Origin: Acanthosepion lycidas
Taxonomy: Eukaryota > Mollusca > Cephalopoda > Sepiida > Sepiidae
Length of the DNA: 64,000 nt
Reading direction: 5' to 3'
Assembly: GCA_963932145.1 (NCBI GenBank)
Contig: OZ010595.1
Coordinates: 84,019,383 to 84,083,382, forward strand
Part shown: in pieces, positions 24,531 to 36,173 of the stretch
Numbering within the stretch: the first letter of the stretch is position 1
How the letters are laid out: every line of letters starts with the position of its first letter
The notes under the pieces: model-generated
Database searches by the model: none
What the model was told of the DNA's origin: nothing
The model's input: only the letters and a program-made list of their open reading frames with translations
Made by a program: the position numbers and the translations under genes

Positions 24531-24782
24531 ACAGAAAATGAAAGATTAAATTTAAACAGAATTGAAAAAAAAAATCCTTCCATGCAACAAGCGACATGTT
24601 GATACCTTCTTCTTTTCATGGAATTAGTGCCAAGTCAACCGCTGCCATTTATACCTGCTTGTTTATTTTTCTTTCTTTCTTTCTTTCACTTCTTTCTTCC
24701 TCCCTTCCTCACCCCACCCCCCTAATCAATCACCAGTAGCAACAACATTAACAAACAAAATACACACCCTTCAAAACAATTA

Positions 24783-24836
24783 TTAAGTTGGTGCAAAAAA
24801 CGACATTATTACGTCATTATTTTTGCACCAACTTAA
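24783..24836. mobile_element. 54-bp mariner MITE
   Basis: ttaagttggtgcaaaaa ... atttttgcaccaacttaa, flanked by TA on both sides (24781-24782 and 24837-24838). The ends match the TTAGGTTGGTGCAAAA type of mariner terminus, as in human MADE1. It is almost only terminal repeat. Confidence 0.92.
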
Positions 24837-25639
24837 TACATTCAATCCTAGATGACTGGTGGGTGGGGGAGACTGATTAACAATATCTAACTCTTAAAGT
24901 TGGGAGCACTTTTACTGGCTGGCCCCAAGAATTTGTTTGTGAGCTTCCTAGCAACAAGCAAATCAATAAAGATGGCATTCATGCCAGTTGCTAGGCTCAG
25001 GTATATACATGTCATGTACAATTATTAAAGACATTTACTCATCAGCTGCTTATGAGCAGGTGCCGCCTTCTGTAAACAAACTGCCTAACATTCCAAAGCA
25101 CGGGTGGATAATCAGCATATCGTATCCCTGACTCTACCAAACAAGTCATTTGCTTTGAATAATATCCTCATCTTTCACATTTCTGTTCTTAAGAGATATC
25201 GTATTGTGTGTTTGTATATGTGCATGTACACATTGATGCAGATATCATTTCATAGATCTCTACTCATGTTTTAACTAAGCCCAGTTTGACACAGGGCAAT
25301 AAAAGCTGAGCATCAAATGATTAAACTCAAAAGCAATGGTTTGTAAGCCTACATTACTAACAGATGCATCACAATAGGCGTTCTCACTGGCACCCACTCA
25401 ACTGGACAATGAATGTAACCAAATTTTGATATTAATATGACTCAGGCACTAAAGTAGTTATGGAAGTGTAGTTTTCTTAACTGCTAAATCACTTCTTTCT
25501 CCTTAAATTCTTGTTTGTGGCATGCTTGGGACAAGAAGCGTTTTATCAAAACAGCCGAGGTTGGGATAGAATGTAGGGATAACAAGATATTAGTGATTAA
25601 AATAGATACTTTAGTTTAGTTAAATATTATAATTAATGA

Positions 25640-25642
<3 letters not shown>

Positions 25643-25694
<52 letters not shown>
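25643..25694. repeat. (AT)n microsatellite
   Basis: About 26 AT units. Confidence 0.95.
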
Positions 25695-25702
<8 letters not shown>

Positions 25703-25759
25703 CACAAAAAATTGGGGTGAAGGGGAGGACATTCCATAAAAACTTAAGACAAAATATTG

Positions 25760-27230
25760 TAAAATTTGAATTATTTCTTTGTTAGAAGAGGATTTGAATA
25801 TCCTAGTAAATTCTTTTTTTTAACCCATTTAGTAGATCAGGCTTACTTGGACTTGAAATTTTTTAAGTCTGCTGGTTACCTACCAACAACCCTGTTACAA
25901 ACCCCCCCAATCCCAGAAAATCGCCCCAACCAACCATGTGAAAAATGTGAACTAATTTTAGTGCCTAAATTTTTTACTCATGACCCCACTGACGTAAAGC
26001 CTCCCCTACTATTAATACAATCTGGCAACACACCTACCCATCTACCATAGATAATGACAAGCTAAAAAAAGCTTACTACCATATGTAAACATTTGACAGG
26101 GAAGATTACTTCATTTTTTTTTTTTTTTTTTTTTTTTTAAGTGTTTTTTGGTCAACCTTGAAAATCAGCATAAATGATAATTCTTTAATCTGATTTTAAT
26201 AAGGGTTAAGAAATTAATCAAATTTAAAAGAATCATATCCATACAGCCGAGTTCCTTGTAAAGATGACCAAAACATGGTATAAAAGGGACTGGGGTTAAA
26301 TTCTTATAAATGGCACTAAATACACTGTAGGTATGGTAGCTGCTATCACTAAAAAAACCTTGTTGCTATGGTAACTGACAGTCTAGTTGTTTTATGACTA
26401 ACCAACCTGTTTCCCATCCACCCACACAAAGCCAAGGAAGCTCTAATATTTTGTGTCAAGAAAAGAGAAAATTTATGCCCACATTCTAAGTTGGTTGAAG
26501 CAGGGATTTTTTGGAAACTCTGCAACTGCAGAAACAGGCAGATGTGTGTGTGTACACATGCACACACATACATTTGAAATTATTATTACTGAATGAAAGA
26601 GCAACATGCCAACAAAGTGAGACTGAGGTACAAATATACAAATGCTCAACATACCCCCCCCCATCATCATGTGTTTTGATAAAAGCAGTGTAGAACATTT
26701 TTAGGTGGGGTTCAGTTAGAAATAACCTCCTCATTCCATCCTGACTGTCTTTGATTAAGGATGTATCCAGATGTGACTCTCCCAACTCACCTTGGCTGCC
26801 TCATCCTTCAGGCTTAAAAAATTATCTTAATAATGGAATTTAAATTTAGATATTCCCAATTAAAATCAGAATCTTTTGTAATGTCATGACTTTATCTCTC
26901 ACTGCTTCACATCTTGGATATGTTGTAACTGTTAGTGACTAGGAAAATAATTTGGGGAAAGATATGACTTAATCTCTTTTCCCCCAGTTATAGGTTAAAA
27001 AGCAAGGCAGACTGGCTATCTTGCCTTCAGGTGGCAGCTAGATAGCAGAAAAAAAACCCAATTCAAAACCAGCTTCAAGAGAGATAAAATCTGTTAAACT
27101 TTCTTACCTTAGACACACCACTGTTAATATAGCTGAAGTACATGGGATAACTCTACAACCCTAATGGATTACAGAACTCTTGATGTCCTACAGACAGACA
27201 TTGCATAAGAAAGAGATGAGCTCTAGTAAA
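25760..27230. other. Intron, no gene recognised
   Basis: A 94-codon plus-strand frame at 25766-26050 has two CxxC-like cysteines (PCEKCEL) but no family I recognise. 26990-27065 has a SINE fragment (ggcagactggctatcttgcc, ttcaggtggcagctag). A 24-base T-run is at 26116-26140. Confidence 0.45.
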
Positions 27231-27399
27231 GAATGATAATTAACTCAAATAGCAGGTTGCTCTACTACTTTAGCCTTGTACCAGACTAGGACATAGTATG
27301 GATAATTTTCCAAGTGAAGTATCTTCTATCTCACTACTCTCGTCATATGACAGACTAAAGTAGCTAGGCGCTTACTATGGCATAACAGATTAATAACAA

Positions 27400-27815
27400 T
27401 CTACTAATGCATAATGTTCAATCCTCACTCTGAGCTATATTAAGCTGGTCATGTTGTAAGAATGGATGAGCATAGTCTTCTAAAAAAGGTGCTGTATGGA
27501 CAACTACCAAACTCCAAGTGTTCAGCTAGACATCCACTCTTATGCTACAAAGACAAATTGAAAGACAACTTGAAATGTCACAACTTTGAACTAAAAGCCT
27601 GGGAAGCCCAAGCATCAAAATGAAAGGATTGGCGTAAGACATGTTTCATTAAGTTAAAGGGTTTTGAAGACAGTCGACTGAAACACTGTGATCAGCTTCA
27701 TGAAGCTCTGATGCAGAGATGCAATCAAAATCCTGCTTTAACAAATTTCATCTGTCAGTGTGACATTGTCGCCTGCAGCAGGGCTGGGCTAGTATCGCAT
27801 TTAAGAAAGCACAAA
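27400..27815 (+). pseudogene. LINE reverse-transcriptase C-terminal remnant with zinc-knuckle-like end
   Basis: Plus-strand pieces read AGHVVRMDEHSLLKKVLYGQ (first residue degraded), LPNSKCSARHPLLCYKDKLK, DNLKCHNFELKAWEAQASK, a stop, then KDWRKTCFIKLKGFEDSRLK and ICQCDIVACSRAGLVSHLRK. The order GHV.RM, YG.L, R.KD.LK.NL, W...A.DR..WR, then C..C...C.SR.GL.SHLR is the C-terminus of a common animal LINE class. The copy has stops and no upstream RT domain. Confidence 0.88.
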
Positions 27816-27819
27816 TGAA

Positions 27820-29205
27820 ATATGTCTTTCCCTTACCTGATTTTCTCCAAAATAGCCCCAGCTGGCATGCATAAGTGTAAAATGAAAGGCACCATCCACT
27901 GCTTATTGATCATGATAGGAGAGTCTACCATTATATATATAATATTATTTGATAATTAGTAGGGATAATTCCAAAGAGGATATAAGTTCGAAGAGAGCTC
28001 AATGTAAGAACAGAGCAAATAATAATGATGAAATTGGATTTCTAAATAAGTTAATAATGACTTTTATATTTCTAAAGTCTCCAATTTCATCATTTTATAT
28101 ATTTGATAGAAATAACCAGCTCTTAAAATGAGTCTGCCATGAAAGAAAAAGTACTCCATGCTGTATAAAATGGCAGAGCTTTTCTAAATTATGAATTAAA
28201 TTTCTTGTGCACAGTGTCTGGCCACTCTACCAGGTTCATGGTTTTATGGAATCAGGTGGTCGGCAGCTGTGTTGCAAAAATGTGAACCTTTATTCCTCAA
28301 CGCAAACTATTTCAATTTTTTTTTTTTTGCGAGGTGGGGGGGAGACAATTGTGTGTTTACCACTTTATTTGATCTTGGCTGGCTGAGTGCTTTTCCTCCC
28401 ACCGCAGGTGAGTTTGGTTAGTGTGTGCATCATATACATGCACTGGTCATATTTTATAGATCTCCGGCTTTTCTAATTTTGAGATGCTATCCTTTACACC
28501 ACTTGCATATCCTGTTAGAGCACCATTAAACCTTTCCTACACATTAAGACACCTTGAAATGAACCTTATCTATAAGAATTAAAACAAGGATAATTTTTTT
28601 TGACAATAGTCTCTACAGACAGAGTTTAAAGGTGAAATAAACGAGTATCTTGAAGAAAGTAAATCTTTAAAAATATTATCATTAAATGAATGTTTTTAAT
28701 TCTTTCCTGCCCACAATTTTCAAAGCAGAAAAGTGCATTTGTTTTGTAGTTGAATTTCTCAAAGTTCTGACAACAAAATGATAAAGAAAAGCTTCAAATG
28801 AATGACCTACTTCCCACCCTGGCTGGTATGAGACTACACAGATTAATGAGGATTTCACTTTGGGTTTCAAAGAGGGAACTTAACAGGGTTATATAAGACA
28901 AATGTCTTTAAATACTCATTTAAATAAAAAAAATCTGTTCAATTTAACACTGCAACATAAAATAGGATGTATTATTTAATACTCCATTTTGATTTTAAAA
29001 ATGACCAGATTCAATAGCATATAAGGCTTGCTCCCCACCTCCCAGAAATTTTATAAATCTGTAATAAATGCATGAATAGCAATTTGTTTCAAACTGGGTC
29101 AAATAGGAAACATGGAGAAAGTTCCAGGCACATTTGACAGACCATCTGATATTTTTCTTTTTAATATTACCTGCTGAAACGTCCATCAAAATTAAACCAT
29201 ATTTG
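27820..29205. other. Intron, nothing recognised
   Basis: Short frames only. A G-run with flanking T-run is at about 28316-28345. No splice-bounded coding seen. Confidence 0.45.
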
Positions 29206-29209
29206 AAAG

Positions 29210-29236
<27 letters not shown>
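29210..29236. repeat. (GA)n microsatellite
   Basis: About 13 GA units. Confidence 0.93.
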
Positions 29237-29241
<5 letters not shown>

Positions 29242-29373
29242 AAAAATACAAATGTAAGTCATTATGGCAAAAAAGTAATTCTACATTAGTTTTCACACAA
29301 AGTATGAGGTACCCATTGAGGATCAAACACTCGACTCAGAAATATGGCTTGTGTGTGTGTGTGTGTGTGTGTA

Positions 29374-29860
29374 GGGCCTGATCAAAAAGTATTGGGACTG
29401 TTTCTGTGTTAATGGAAACAAAGTACGCAGAGTGAAGCTGGCCTTGAACTCAGTTACACATGCACACTAAGTCATGGGGTGAGTGGCAACTCTACCATGA
29501 CAACGCATCTGCTCATTTAGCACAGCTTGTACGGCATTTTTTTTGGCTTAGTACAACACTCCCCAAGTCCGACAACCATCATATTCCTCAGATCTTGCTC
29601 CTTATGACTTTTTCCTCTTTCCAAAGATCAAATCCCACTTGAAAGAAACGAGATTTCAAGATGCTGAGGAAATTCAAGAGAATACAATGTGGCTGCTGCT
29701 CGCCATCCAAAAAAGGAGTTCTAGCAATGCTTCCATCAATGGAAATAATGTTGGAGAAAGTATGTGGTTTTAGAAGGAAGACTACCTAAAAGGAGATTAA
29801 ATGCAGAATTGATATGTGTTGTAGTTTTCTTTTTACAGAACCAATCCTGATAATTTTTTT
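29374..29860 (+). mobile_element. Internally deleted mariner element
   Basis: Begins gggcctgatcaaaaagtatt right after a GT run, the usual 5' end of a mariner group with 'TGATCAAAAAGTAT' ends. The first about 90 bp joins directly to the last third of the transposase; most of the enzyme is missing. The right end (accaatcctgataa) is degraded. Confidence 0.85.
29467..29785 (+). pseudogene. Mariner transposase C-terminal remnant
   Basis: Reads GEWQLYHDNASAHLAQLVRH, then after a frameshift PSYSSDLAPYDFFLFPKIKS and HLKETRFQDAEEIQENT. HDNASAH carries the second catalytic aspartate and SSDLAPYDFFLFPK the third-aspartate region (usually YSPDLAPCDYFLFP). The frameshift and the missing N-terminus and first catalytic residue make it inactive. 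Confidence 0.9.
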
Positions 29861-30564
29861 TTCCTCGACTTCATATATAACATTAATACAGATTTAATAT
29901 TAATATTTCATTTAATAAGTCAGATGCTAGAATTATTATATACAAAGCAAAGGGCCCAAGATGTAAGAATTAATTATGTACTACATTTTGATTTAATATA
30001 TATGCCTCCTGTATGTCCGAGATCCTGTGGTCCTGCATTTGATTTGCTTTTTACTTAGATTATCAGATAATACAGGTTATCAGGTTCAAAGAGTTAAATT
30101 AAAAGGTAAAAACATGACGTTTCTGACCCGCTTATTAGACACTTACCATATGTGAAGTCCTACAAATGGGGATAAAAAGTTCTCATTAAATTTTAATCAG
30201 ATTAAAAAGTCAAGATTACAAGACTTGTACATGTAATGAAATATTGGGCTTATAAATTAATGAAATGACACTATATATATTTAACATATTTCTAAGGAAT
30301 TTCTTCTCTCATTTATTTTTCATCAATTCATAGTTTAGGTGTTAGTACTATCAAAAATATAGTATAGATTATTTTTTTTTATTGTATGATATAAATGATG
30401 ACTTTATAATCTCTGAGTATTTTAGGCTTAAATCATGATCCATATTTTTCGTTTTTCTTTCTACGATCTTTTTCCACAATTATCCAACTTTTTCATACTT
30501 GTGTTTGTTTATATATGTACAGCACATTCATAATTTGTCTCGCTTTCTAGTTCTTTTGTTAATA

Positions 30565-30735
30565 CAGTGTAACCCTGATATAAGAGAAACCCGGATATAA
30601 GAGAGATTTTATCTGGTCCCAAATTAGAGCCATACTTACCTAAACAAAATAGACCAAACCCGGATATAAGAGAAACCTGGATATAAGAGGAGACTTCTCC
30701 GGTCCTGACAACTCTCTTATATCTGGGTTACACTG
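30565..30735. mobile_element. Pogo/Tigger-like MITE, copy 1
   Basis: Begins cagtgtaaccctgatataag and ends with the inverse ttatatctgggttacactg, with TA on both sides (30563-30564 and 30736-30737). The subterminal gatataagagaaac block is repeated inside each end. Reverse-complement relative of 42017-42153. The CAGT ends and TA target fit the pogo/Tigger group; no transposase is present. Confidence 0.9.
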
Positions 30736-30762
30736 TATAACGTCATGGCAGTGGTAAACTGT

Positions 30763-31260
30763 CTAAAGTTGAGATGCCAGGTCAGGATTCATATCATTAC
30801 AGAACATCCTTTGGATTTTGTCAAGAATCTCGAGATATATAGCCAGAGAACCAAGCCAGATATGGCAGCAATATTCAATGCACAGAGGAATGGTAGATTT
30901 ATAAATGGGCAGAATGGATTCTGACAAGAAAAATTGTGTGACACAAGAATGAACCAACCTTCTTAGCAGCAGACGTAACAATTTATTTTATATCATCGCA
31001 CCAAACTTGAGACCAAGAAGACATAATGAGTTGCCCTCCTGAAGTTAGCTATGCGGATGCTAAGTTCAGGAAAAAGCAAAAATGGTTCTCTACGATTAAA
31101 GGATAGCAGTTTTATTTTGTAGGTATTAAAATTTACAAGACATTTTTTGTCCCAGTTAACAACTGATTGGGGGTAATTTTTGAGAGCAGCTTCCAGTTTT
31201 ACTTTGTCAGTCTTATTAGATTTACTATTAAGATAGGAATAAAAAGTTGTCATCAGAATA
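30763..31260 (-). pseudogene. LINE reverse-transcriptase remnant
   Basis: The minus strand first reads SVVNWDKKCLVNFNTYKIKL then LSFNRREPFL, and after a frame change LRRLVHSCVTQFFLSESILP, IYKSTIPLCIEYCCHIWLGS, and YLEILDKIQRMFCNDMNPDL. This matches a segment downstream of the RT catalytic motif of jockey/CR1-like LINEs (W...N.V.FN..K.K.L...R, later YKS.I.P..EY..H.W.G...). Frameshifts make it dead. The MITE at 30565-30735 adjoins it. Confidence 0.85.
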
Positions 31261-31805
31261 AATACCTAAAACTGTTAAAAGTCCTGTAGCAGAAATAACA
31301 TCCTATATGTCCACACATAGACAGGACTTGAGTATCCAAAGTATTAAAAGAATCTAAGTAGTAAACTTTATGAATTATAAGTAAATATACATTTTTAGCA
31401 GTAAAGAAAAAAAAAAAAAATGTATATTTATTATTAATATACAGTTTATCCTTGTTATTATGCAACAAGCACAATTTTATTAGCAACAGATCTCAATGTC
31501 CGATATCATTTATGTGAATAAAGACAAAAAAGAAAATTTTTCTTTACCAAAGTGTTGTGTCCTTTGATGGACTTTATCAAGGTAACTGATCATCAGAGTA
31601 TGTAACACATTGGTAAAGAAAATAAAATATATCTATAAAAAGACAATATGTATAAAGATAAAAAGAAAACATTTCTTCACCAATGCTGAGTGGATCTTAG
31701 AGTTTGAACAATGCCGCTATGTTTAAATCCCTTAGTCACAATGTATTGTGACTTCATACTAACACAATGATTGACAACTTCCGTACAGTTATGCCTAACC
31801 AATAC

Positions 31806-31870
<65 letters not shown>
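31806..31870. repeat. (GT)n(TA)n microsatellite
   Basis: About 7 GT units then about 25 TA units. Confidence 0.95.
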
Positions 31871-31876
<6 letters not shown>

Positions 31877-32024
31877 AGGAAAGATTATGACAAAGTAGAA
31901 AAGATTTTTTCACTGCAGAGCTGTGATACAATAAAAACTGTCTGTGGATGACTATATATATTTTGATTATAGGTGCTGTTCAACTTATTACATGAATCTA
32001 TATTTGTTTTTTGTATGAATGATT

Positions 32025-32026
<2 letters not shown>

Positions 32027-32061
<35 letters not shown>
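32027..32061. repeat. (TA)n microsatellite
   Basis: About 17 TA units, preceded by a small hairpin gtatgaatgattcatac. Confidence 0.93.
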
Positions 32062-32063
<2 letters not shown>

Positions 32064-32424
32064 TTATGTACTCACAAATATGAATACAGTAAGTGTTTGT
32101 ATTATAAAATAATTTCAATATTAAAGCTGTTAAATAAACATGACGGATTTCATTTTGTTGTCATTTTTAAAACAAAATATATGCCTGTTTTCGTGTCTTT
32201 TTGAAACTGTCTTTGCTGGGAGGTAAAGAGAGTTGTACAGGCCTGTAACTTTTAATATATAGTAGCAGATAATCTGATGAAAATACATGTGCCTTTGAGA
32301 GTGTGGTGAGCCATGAACAGCCCCATTCTATATAACTGTATTTTATTATATATGTTAAATATCAAAGGCAGATCAGATATGGGTCAGAATCCAACAGGAT
32401 GATAAAATAAAGAACAGATAGAAA

Positions 32425-32578
32425 ACATATTTCAATCTGACATGTTTCACTTTTATTAAAGCTTCTTCATCAGAAATTGAGAGAAAACAGACAAATTGAA
32501 AATACCAGAGTTTCTGTCTTTTTGTCTCTCAATCTCTGAGGAAGTTTTAATAAAAGTGAAATATGTTAAATTGAGATA
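32425..32578. repeat. Inverted repeat of a dispersed family
   Basis: tcaatctgacatgtttcact / tttattaaagcttcttcatc / agaaattgaga is followed by the inverse tctcaatctctgaggaagtt / ttaataaaagtgaaatatgt / taaattga. Arms of about 55 bp around about 45 bp. The right arm matches 24355-24415 in the same orientation. Confidence 0.85.
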
Positions 32579-32639
32579 TATACAGTTTGGGGAAATAAAT
32601 ATTCATATACCATGAAATTTGTTTTTAATTAACATAGTA

Positions 32640-32719
32640 TTAGGTTGGTGCAAAAATAATTTCGTTTTCTAACATATGTTACTATGTGAGAAAACGAAAT
32701 TATTTTTGCACCAACCTAA
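32640..32719. mobile_element. 80-bp MADE1-like mariner MITE nested in the Tc1 arm
   Basis: ttaggttggtgcaaaaataa ... ttatttttgcaccaacctaa, exactly 80 bp, flanked by TA at 32638-32639 and 32720-32721. The arms are about 31 bp and near perfect. The ends match the mariner group of human MADE1/Hsmar1, which is also 80 bp in MADE1 form. Confidence 0.95.
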
Positions 32720-33041
32720 TAATAACTTATCAAAAAATTTAAAATCCATACAATATTTCAATACATTGCATAATGCTGCAATATGCAAAAAACAATTAGA
32801 AAACTTATTTTTATTAATGAAATTGTTTTATTTATAAAATTTTGAGGTGAAAATATATTTGTATAAAATGTCTTTAATATCAAAAGACTTATTAATAAAT
32901 TACCGTTATTTACATAATTCTTTGTAAGATTTTGCTAGATTCTTCCAATGATCTTATTATTGGAACAATCTAGAACATTCCACAATTCATTTCTTATATA
33001 AGGTTATCTCCACATGAAAATCATACACAATAATTATCATC

Positions 33042-33997
33042 ATGGGAAGGGCAAACAAGTATCAAATTCGTAAAAAGAATTGATCATAAAACATTAGAAG
33101 GAAAGCAAAATCTATAGGAAAATAGCAGATATCCTGAATATACCATTTACTACTATTAGTTCTGTTACTGCTAAGTATAAAAAAGTGAAAACTGTTGAGG
33201 ACAAATCGAGATCTGGTGCACCACGGAAGATATCTCCCAGATCAATGAGAAGAATTCAGCACAAAATTCAAGAAAATTCAATGACTACAGGAAGAATTAA
33301 AAGCATCAGGTATCATCAGGTATTATGAAGCAAACAATAAACAATGAACTTCAAAGTTGACTAAGATCATGTGCTCCACGAAAAACTCCATTACTATTGA
33401 AGAAACATAAGGATGTCGAGTTAAAATTTGTTTGAGAGCATAAGAATAAACCTGAATCATTTTGGGAAAGTATTTTATAGAGAAATGAAGCAAAAATCAA
33501 ACTATCAAGGACTCATATTTGGAGAAAAGACGGCACAGCCTTTTGCACCAATGGTGAAATTTGGTTGTGGCAATCCCAATGGTTTGGGGATGTTTTTTCT
33601 GCTAATGGTATGGGTAGATTAAAGATAATAGATGGTAGGATGAATTCAAAGATATACCAAGATGTTTTAGACTCTAATTTGTTTGGGTCAGTAGAAAAGC
33701 TTGGACTCCCAAATGAATGGATTTTCTAACAAGATAATGACCCTAAACATATGGCTAAATCTACAAAAAAAAACAAAATGGCTTATTGAAAGCAATGTCA
33801 ATACACTTGAATTGCCATCACAGTCTCCAGACTTGAATCCAATAATGAAGTTGTAGTATTTATTACAAATTCAAGTTAATAAAAGAGCTCCAAAAGACAC
33901 CCTGGACCTAAAGAGAATATGCAAAGAAGAATGGATTAAAGTACTAACAGAAACTTGAAAATCATTGATTAAAAATTTACAAAAAGAGACCGATTGA
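33042..33997 (+). pseudogene. Tc1-like transposase, inactivated
   Basis: Starts MGRANKYQIRK and soon stops. Frames then recover IADILNIPFTTISSVTAKYK (paired-type helix-turn-helix), KSRSGAPRKISPRSMRRIQH, HIWRKDGTAFCTNGEIWLWQ, EWIF (stop) QDNDPKHMAKST, LELPSQSPDLNPIM and KLQKETD-like ends before the stop at 33995. Of the DDE triad, the first aspartate is asparagine (RNEAKIKL), the second is kept in QDNDPKH, and the glutamate after DLNPI is lost (IMKL then stop). There are several stops and frameshifts. Confidence 0.92.
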
Positions 33998-34246
33998 TAT
34001 TGAATTGAGGAAGGGATATGCTACAAAGTATTAAATAGGTATTATAATGTTGTACAAATACTTTTTTCACCTCCAAATTTGTTTAATTTCGTTATTATAA
34101 CAAATTTTTCTTAATTTTTTTTTTTTTTGCATATTGCAGCATTATGCCATAGTATAAAATATTGTATGGATTATAAAATTCTTTTATAAAATTTGTATTA
34201 AATAAAAAAAATTCATGGTATACAAATATTTATTCCCCACCTCCAC

Positions 34247-34248
<2 letters not shown>

Positions 34249-34287
<39 letters not shown>
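34249..34287. repeat. (GT)n(AT)n microsatellite
   Basis: GT units passing into AT units at the right edge of the Tc1-type element. Confidence 0.9.
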
Positions 34288-34288
<1 letters not shown>

Positions 34289-34689
34289 CGCAGACACAGA
34301 ATGTATGTGTATGTGTCTGTTGGCCTTTCATATCATCCAGTAATACAAACAATCATGTAAATCCAAGTGTGCATGTGGGTCCTCAAATATTATATGGTGT
34401 ATCTAAAAGCTCCTGTAAATATGAGAGAACTGACAAAAATGTGCAGTTCTCTATGTATGTGCCCATACACGTGTCTATATGCGTTTTTTTTTGTATCAAG
34501 CAGAGCTGGGTAGAAACAGAACCACGCTTAGAAACAAGATGTGAAAATAAATGGGGTAAATGGTGGAGGAAGAATGCCAACGGAGCAGGGCGGAGGGGTG
34601 AAGTTGCAAGGACTGACAGCAGTGAGGTAAGTGAAGCGGGTGTACAACTCTGCATGGTATGTAGGTAACAGCATACAAATGATAGAAAA

Positions 34690-34985
34690 AGAGATGGGGA
34701 GAGAGAGAGAGAGAGTGAGAGAGAGAGAGAACCCTTAGAGAGAGGTGAAAGGCTAAAATGATACAAGCTTGGCTCCAAGTAGAAAGAGAGCAAGAATATG
34801 GCATACTTGAGAGAGAGAGAGAGAATGGCACCTTTCAGAGAGAGAGAGAGAGAGAGAGATGTAAGGCCAAATGACACAATTCTGGTCCCCAAGAGAGATA
34901 GGTGGAGAGTAGAGAAACAAAATGACACAATTCTTGTTCTAAGAAGAGGGAGAGAAAGAGAAAGCAGGTCATCCCCTCAGTAAGA
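34690..34985. repeat. GA-rich tandem repeat
   Basis: (GA)n runs alternate with a spacer that recurs with changes: gaggtgaaaggctaaaatga / tacaagcttggctccaagt, gatgtaaggccaaatgacac / aattctggtccccaag and aacaaaatgacacaattctt / gttctaaga. The period is about 65 to 90 bp. Reading frames across it are low complexity. Confidence 0.85.
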
Positions 34986-35754
34986 CGGGGTGGAAGACAA
35001 ATTTGAAAAGGTTACCATGGTAGAGAGTACATAAATAGCTATATGCATGACATTACAAAAAGTAAAATTAACATGCAAACAGACATTTCGTAGTGGATCC
35101 CAAAATAATTTTCATCTCCAAGCCGACTTAGAAAATTCTCACAGTTTACATTCACTTACTTAGTGCTACTAATTCTACAACTCCCTCTGACTTTTTATTT
35201 CAACAAGTCAAAGATTAGTAATAGTAAAAGTATTACAATTGTAGTACTTTTCTATTATTGGTCAGGAAATGTAGCATTAATAAAAACAGCAGTACTAACA
35301 ACATAATATGCACAACTAAATGTTACTTCAATGTAAATTGCTTCAGAAGCGTGAAAATATTTATTTAGAATTTGGATTTGACAAACGAAAGTTTATTTAT
35401 TTTGTTAAGGAAATGACTGGTCTTTGTCAAGGTTGAAAATAGATTTAACAGCTATATACTATTTCTACTGCTTGGGTAGTACAGTACTCATTTTTCCCCT
35501 CTTTTATTAATCATTATGGAATTCTAGCAACAATATTTTATTTTTTGGTCAAGATATAAGACAAAGTGTAGGGAGAAATGAGTTCATGCTTTCCCCAAAA
35601 TGAACATGACCAGTCTCAGTTGAAATGCAAACATTTTGTTTTTTGTTTTCTCATGCTGATAAATATTACAATAGTTTACACCTTCAATTTTGTTAATATT
35701 TTAGTGATTATTCAAATCATTAGATTGTTTATTATTTAAAGTGTGCGTACAGAC

Positions 35755-35763
35755 ACACACACA

Positions 35764-35794
<31 letters not shown>

Positions 35795-35800
35795 ATATTC
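35755..35800. repeat. (CA)n/(TA)n microsatellite
   Basis: Short CA run followed by two TA runs. It bounds the LINE-tail copy that follows. Confidence 0.9.
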
Positions 35801-35900
35801 ATCCCAAGCAAGGCAATAATGCCACTAAGATGCTAGAGGGTACTTGGAGTGAAAGGGAATGAAAAATATTTTAAAAGCTTAGCCTTGACCAACCAGACTG
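35801..35900 (-). repeat. LINE 3'-tail repeat C, copy 1
   Basis: Plus strand: catcccaagcaaggcaataa, tgccactaagatgctagagg, acttggagtgaaagggaatg. The minus strand is the sense direction because at 38515-38911 the same sequence directly follows LINE coding. Also at 36174, 38130, 38517 (minus), and 42330, 52290, 61410 (plus). Confidence 0.8.
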
Positions 35901-36024
35901 TTGAGGTTTTAGCCATTAAATGCGCCCACCTCACTGGTTAGTTTCAAACCTAGGGTCACAAACATATACTAATATCCATTCAACTAAATATATTCACTCT
36001 ATAATTGATATTGATTGCTTTCCA

Positions 36025-36075
36025 ATAAGCACCACACACACACACACACATTATATAAATATATATATATAAATA
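36025..36075. repeat. (CA)n and (TA)n microsatellite
   Basis: Run of about 9 CA units and a short TA run, again next to a LINE-tail copy. Confidence 0.85.
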
Positions 36076-36173
36076 AAGAAATATACTCTTAAGGTGTGCT
36101 ATATTTATGGGATAAAGTGCTCAATATCTGATATATATATTACATTATATTATTATACACACACACACACACT

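Larger units (their letters stand above)
32583..34248 (+). mobile_element. Decayed Tc1-type transposon with long inverted repeats
   Basis: The left end cagtttggggaaataaatat matches the inverse of the right end (cagtggaggtggggaataaa). Similarity continues inward for about 200 bp on each side (ccatgaaattt, aatccatacaatattt, gcataatgctgcaatatgca, gaggtgaaaa), so the repeats are long. A TA precedes the left end; the right flank is a GT microsatellite that may have replaced the target copy. The left arm is split by an 80-bp MITE at 32640-32719. Confidence 0.92.

Noticed and set aside
25766..26050. 94-codon frame with a CxxC pair
   Set aside because: One CxxC alone is not a domain; the rest resembles translated intron with proline-rich C-runs.
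34383..34928. 181-codon minus-strand Ser/Leu-rich frame
   Set aside because: Product of the GA-rich tandem repeat at 34690-34985 read on the opposite strand.
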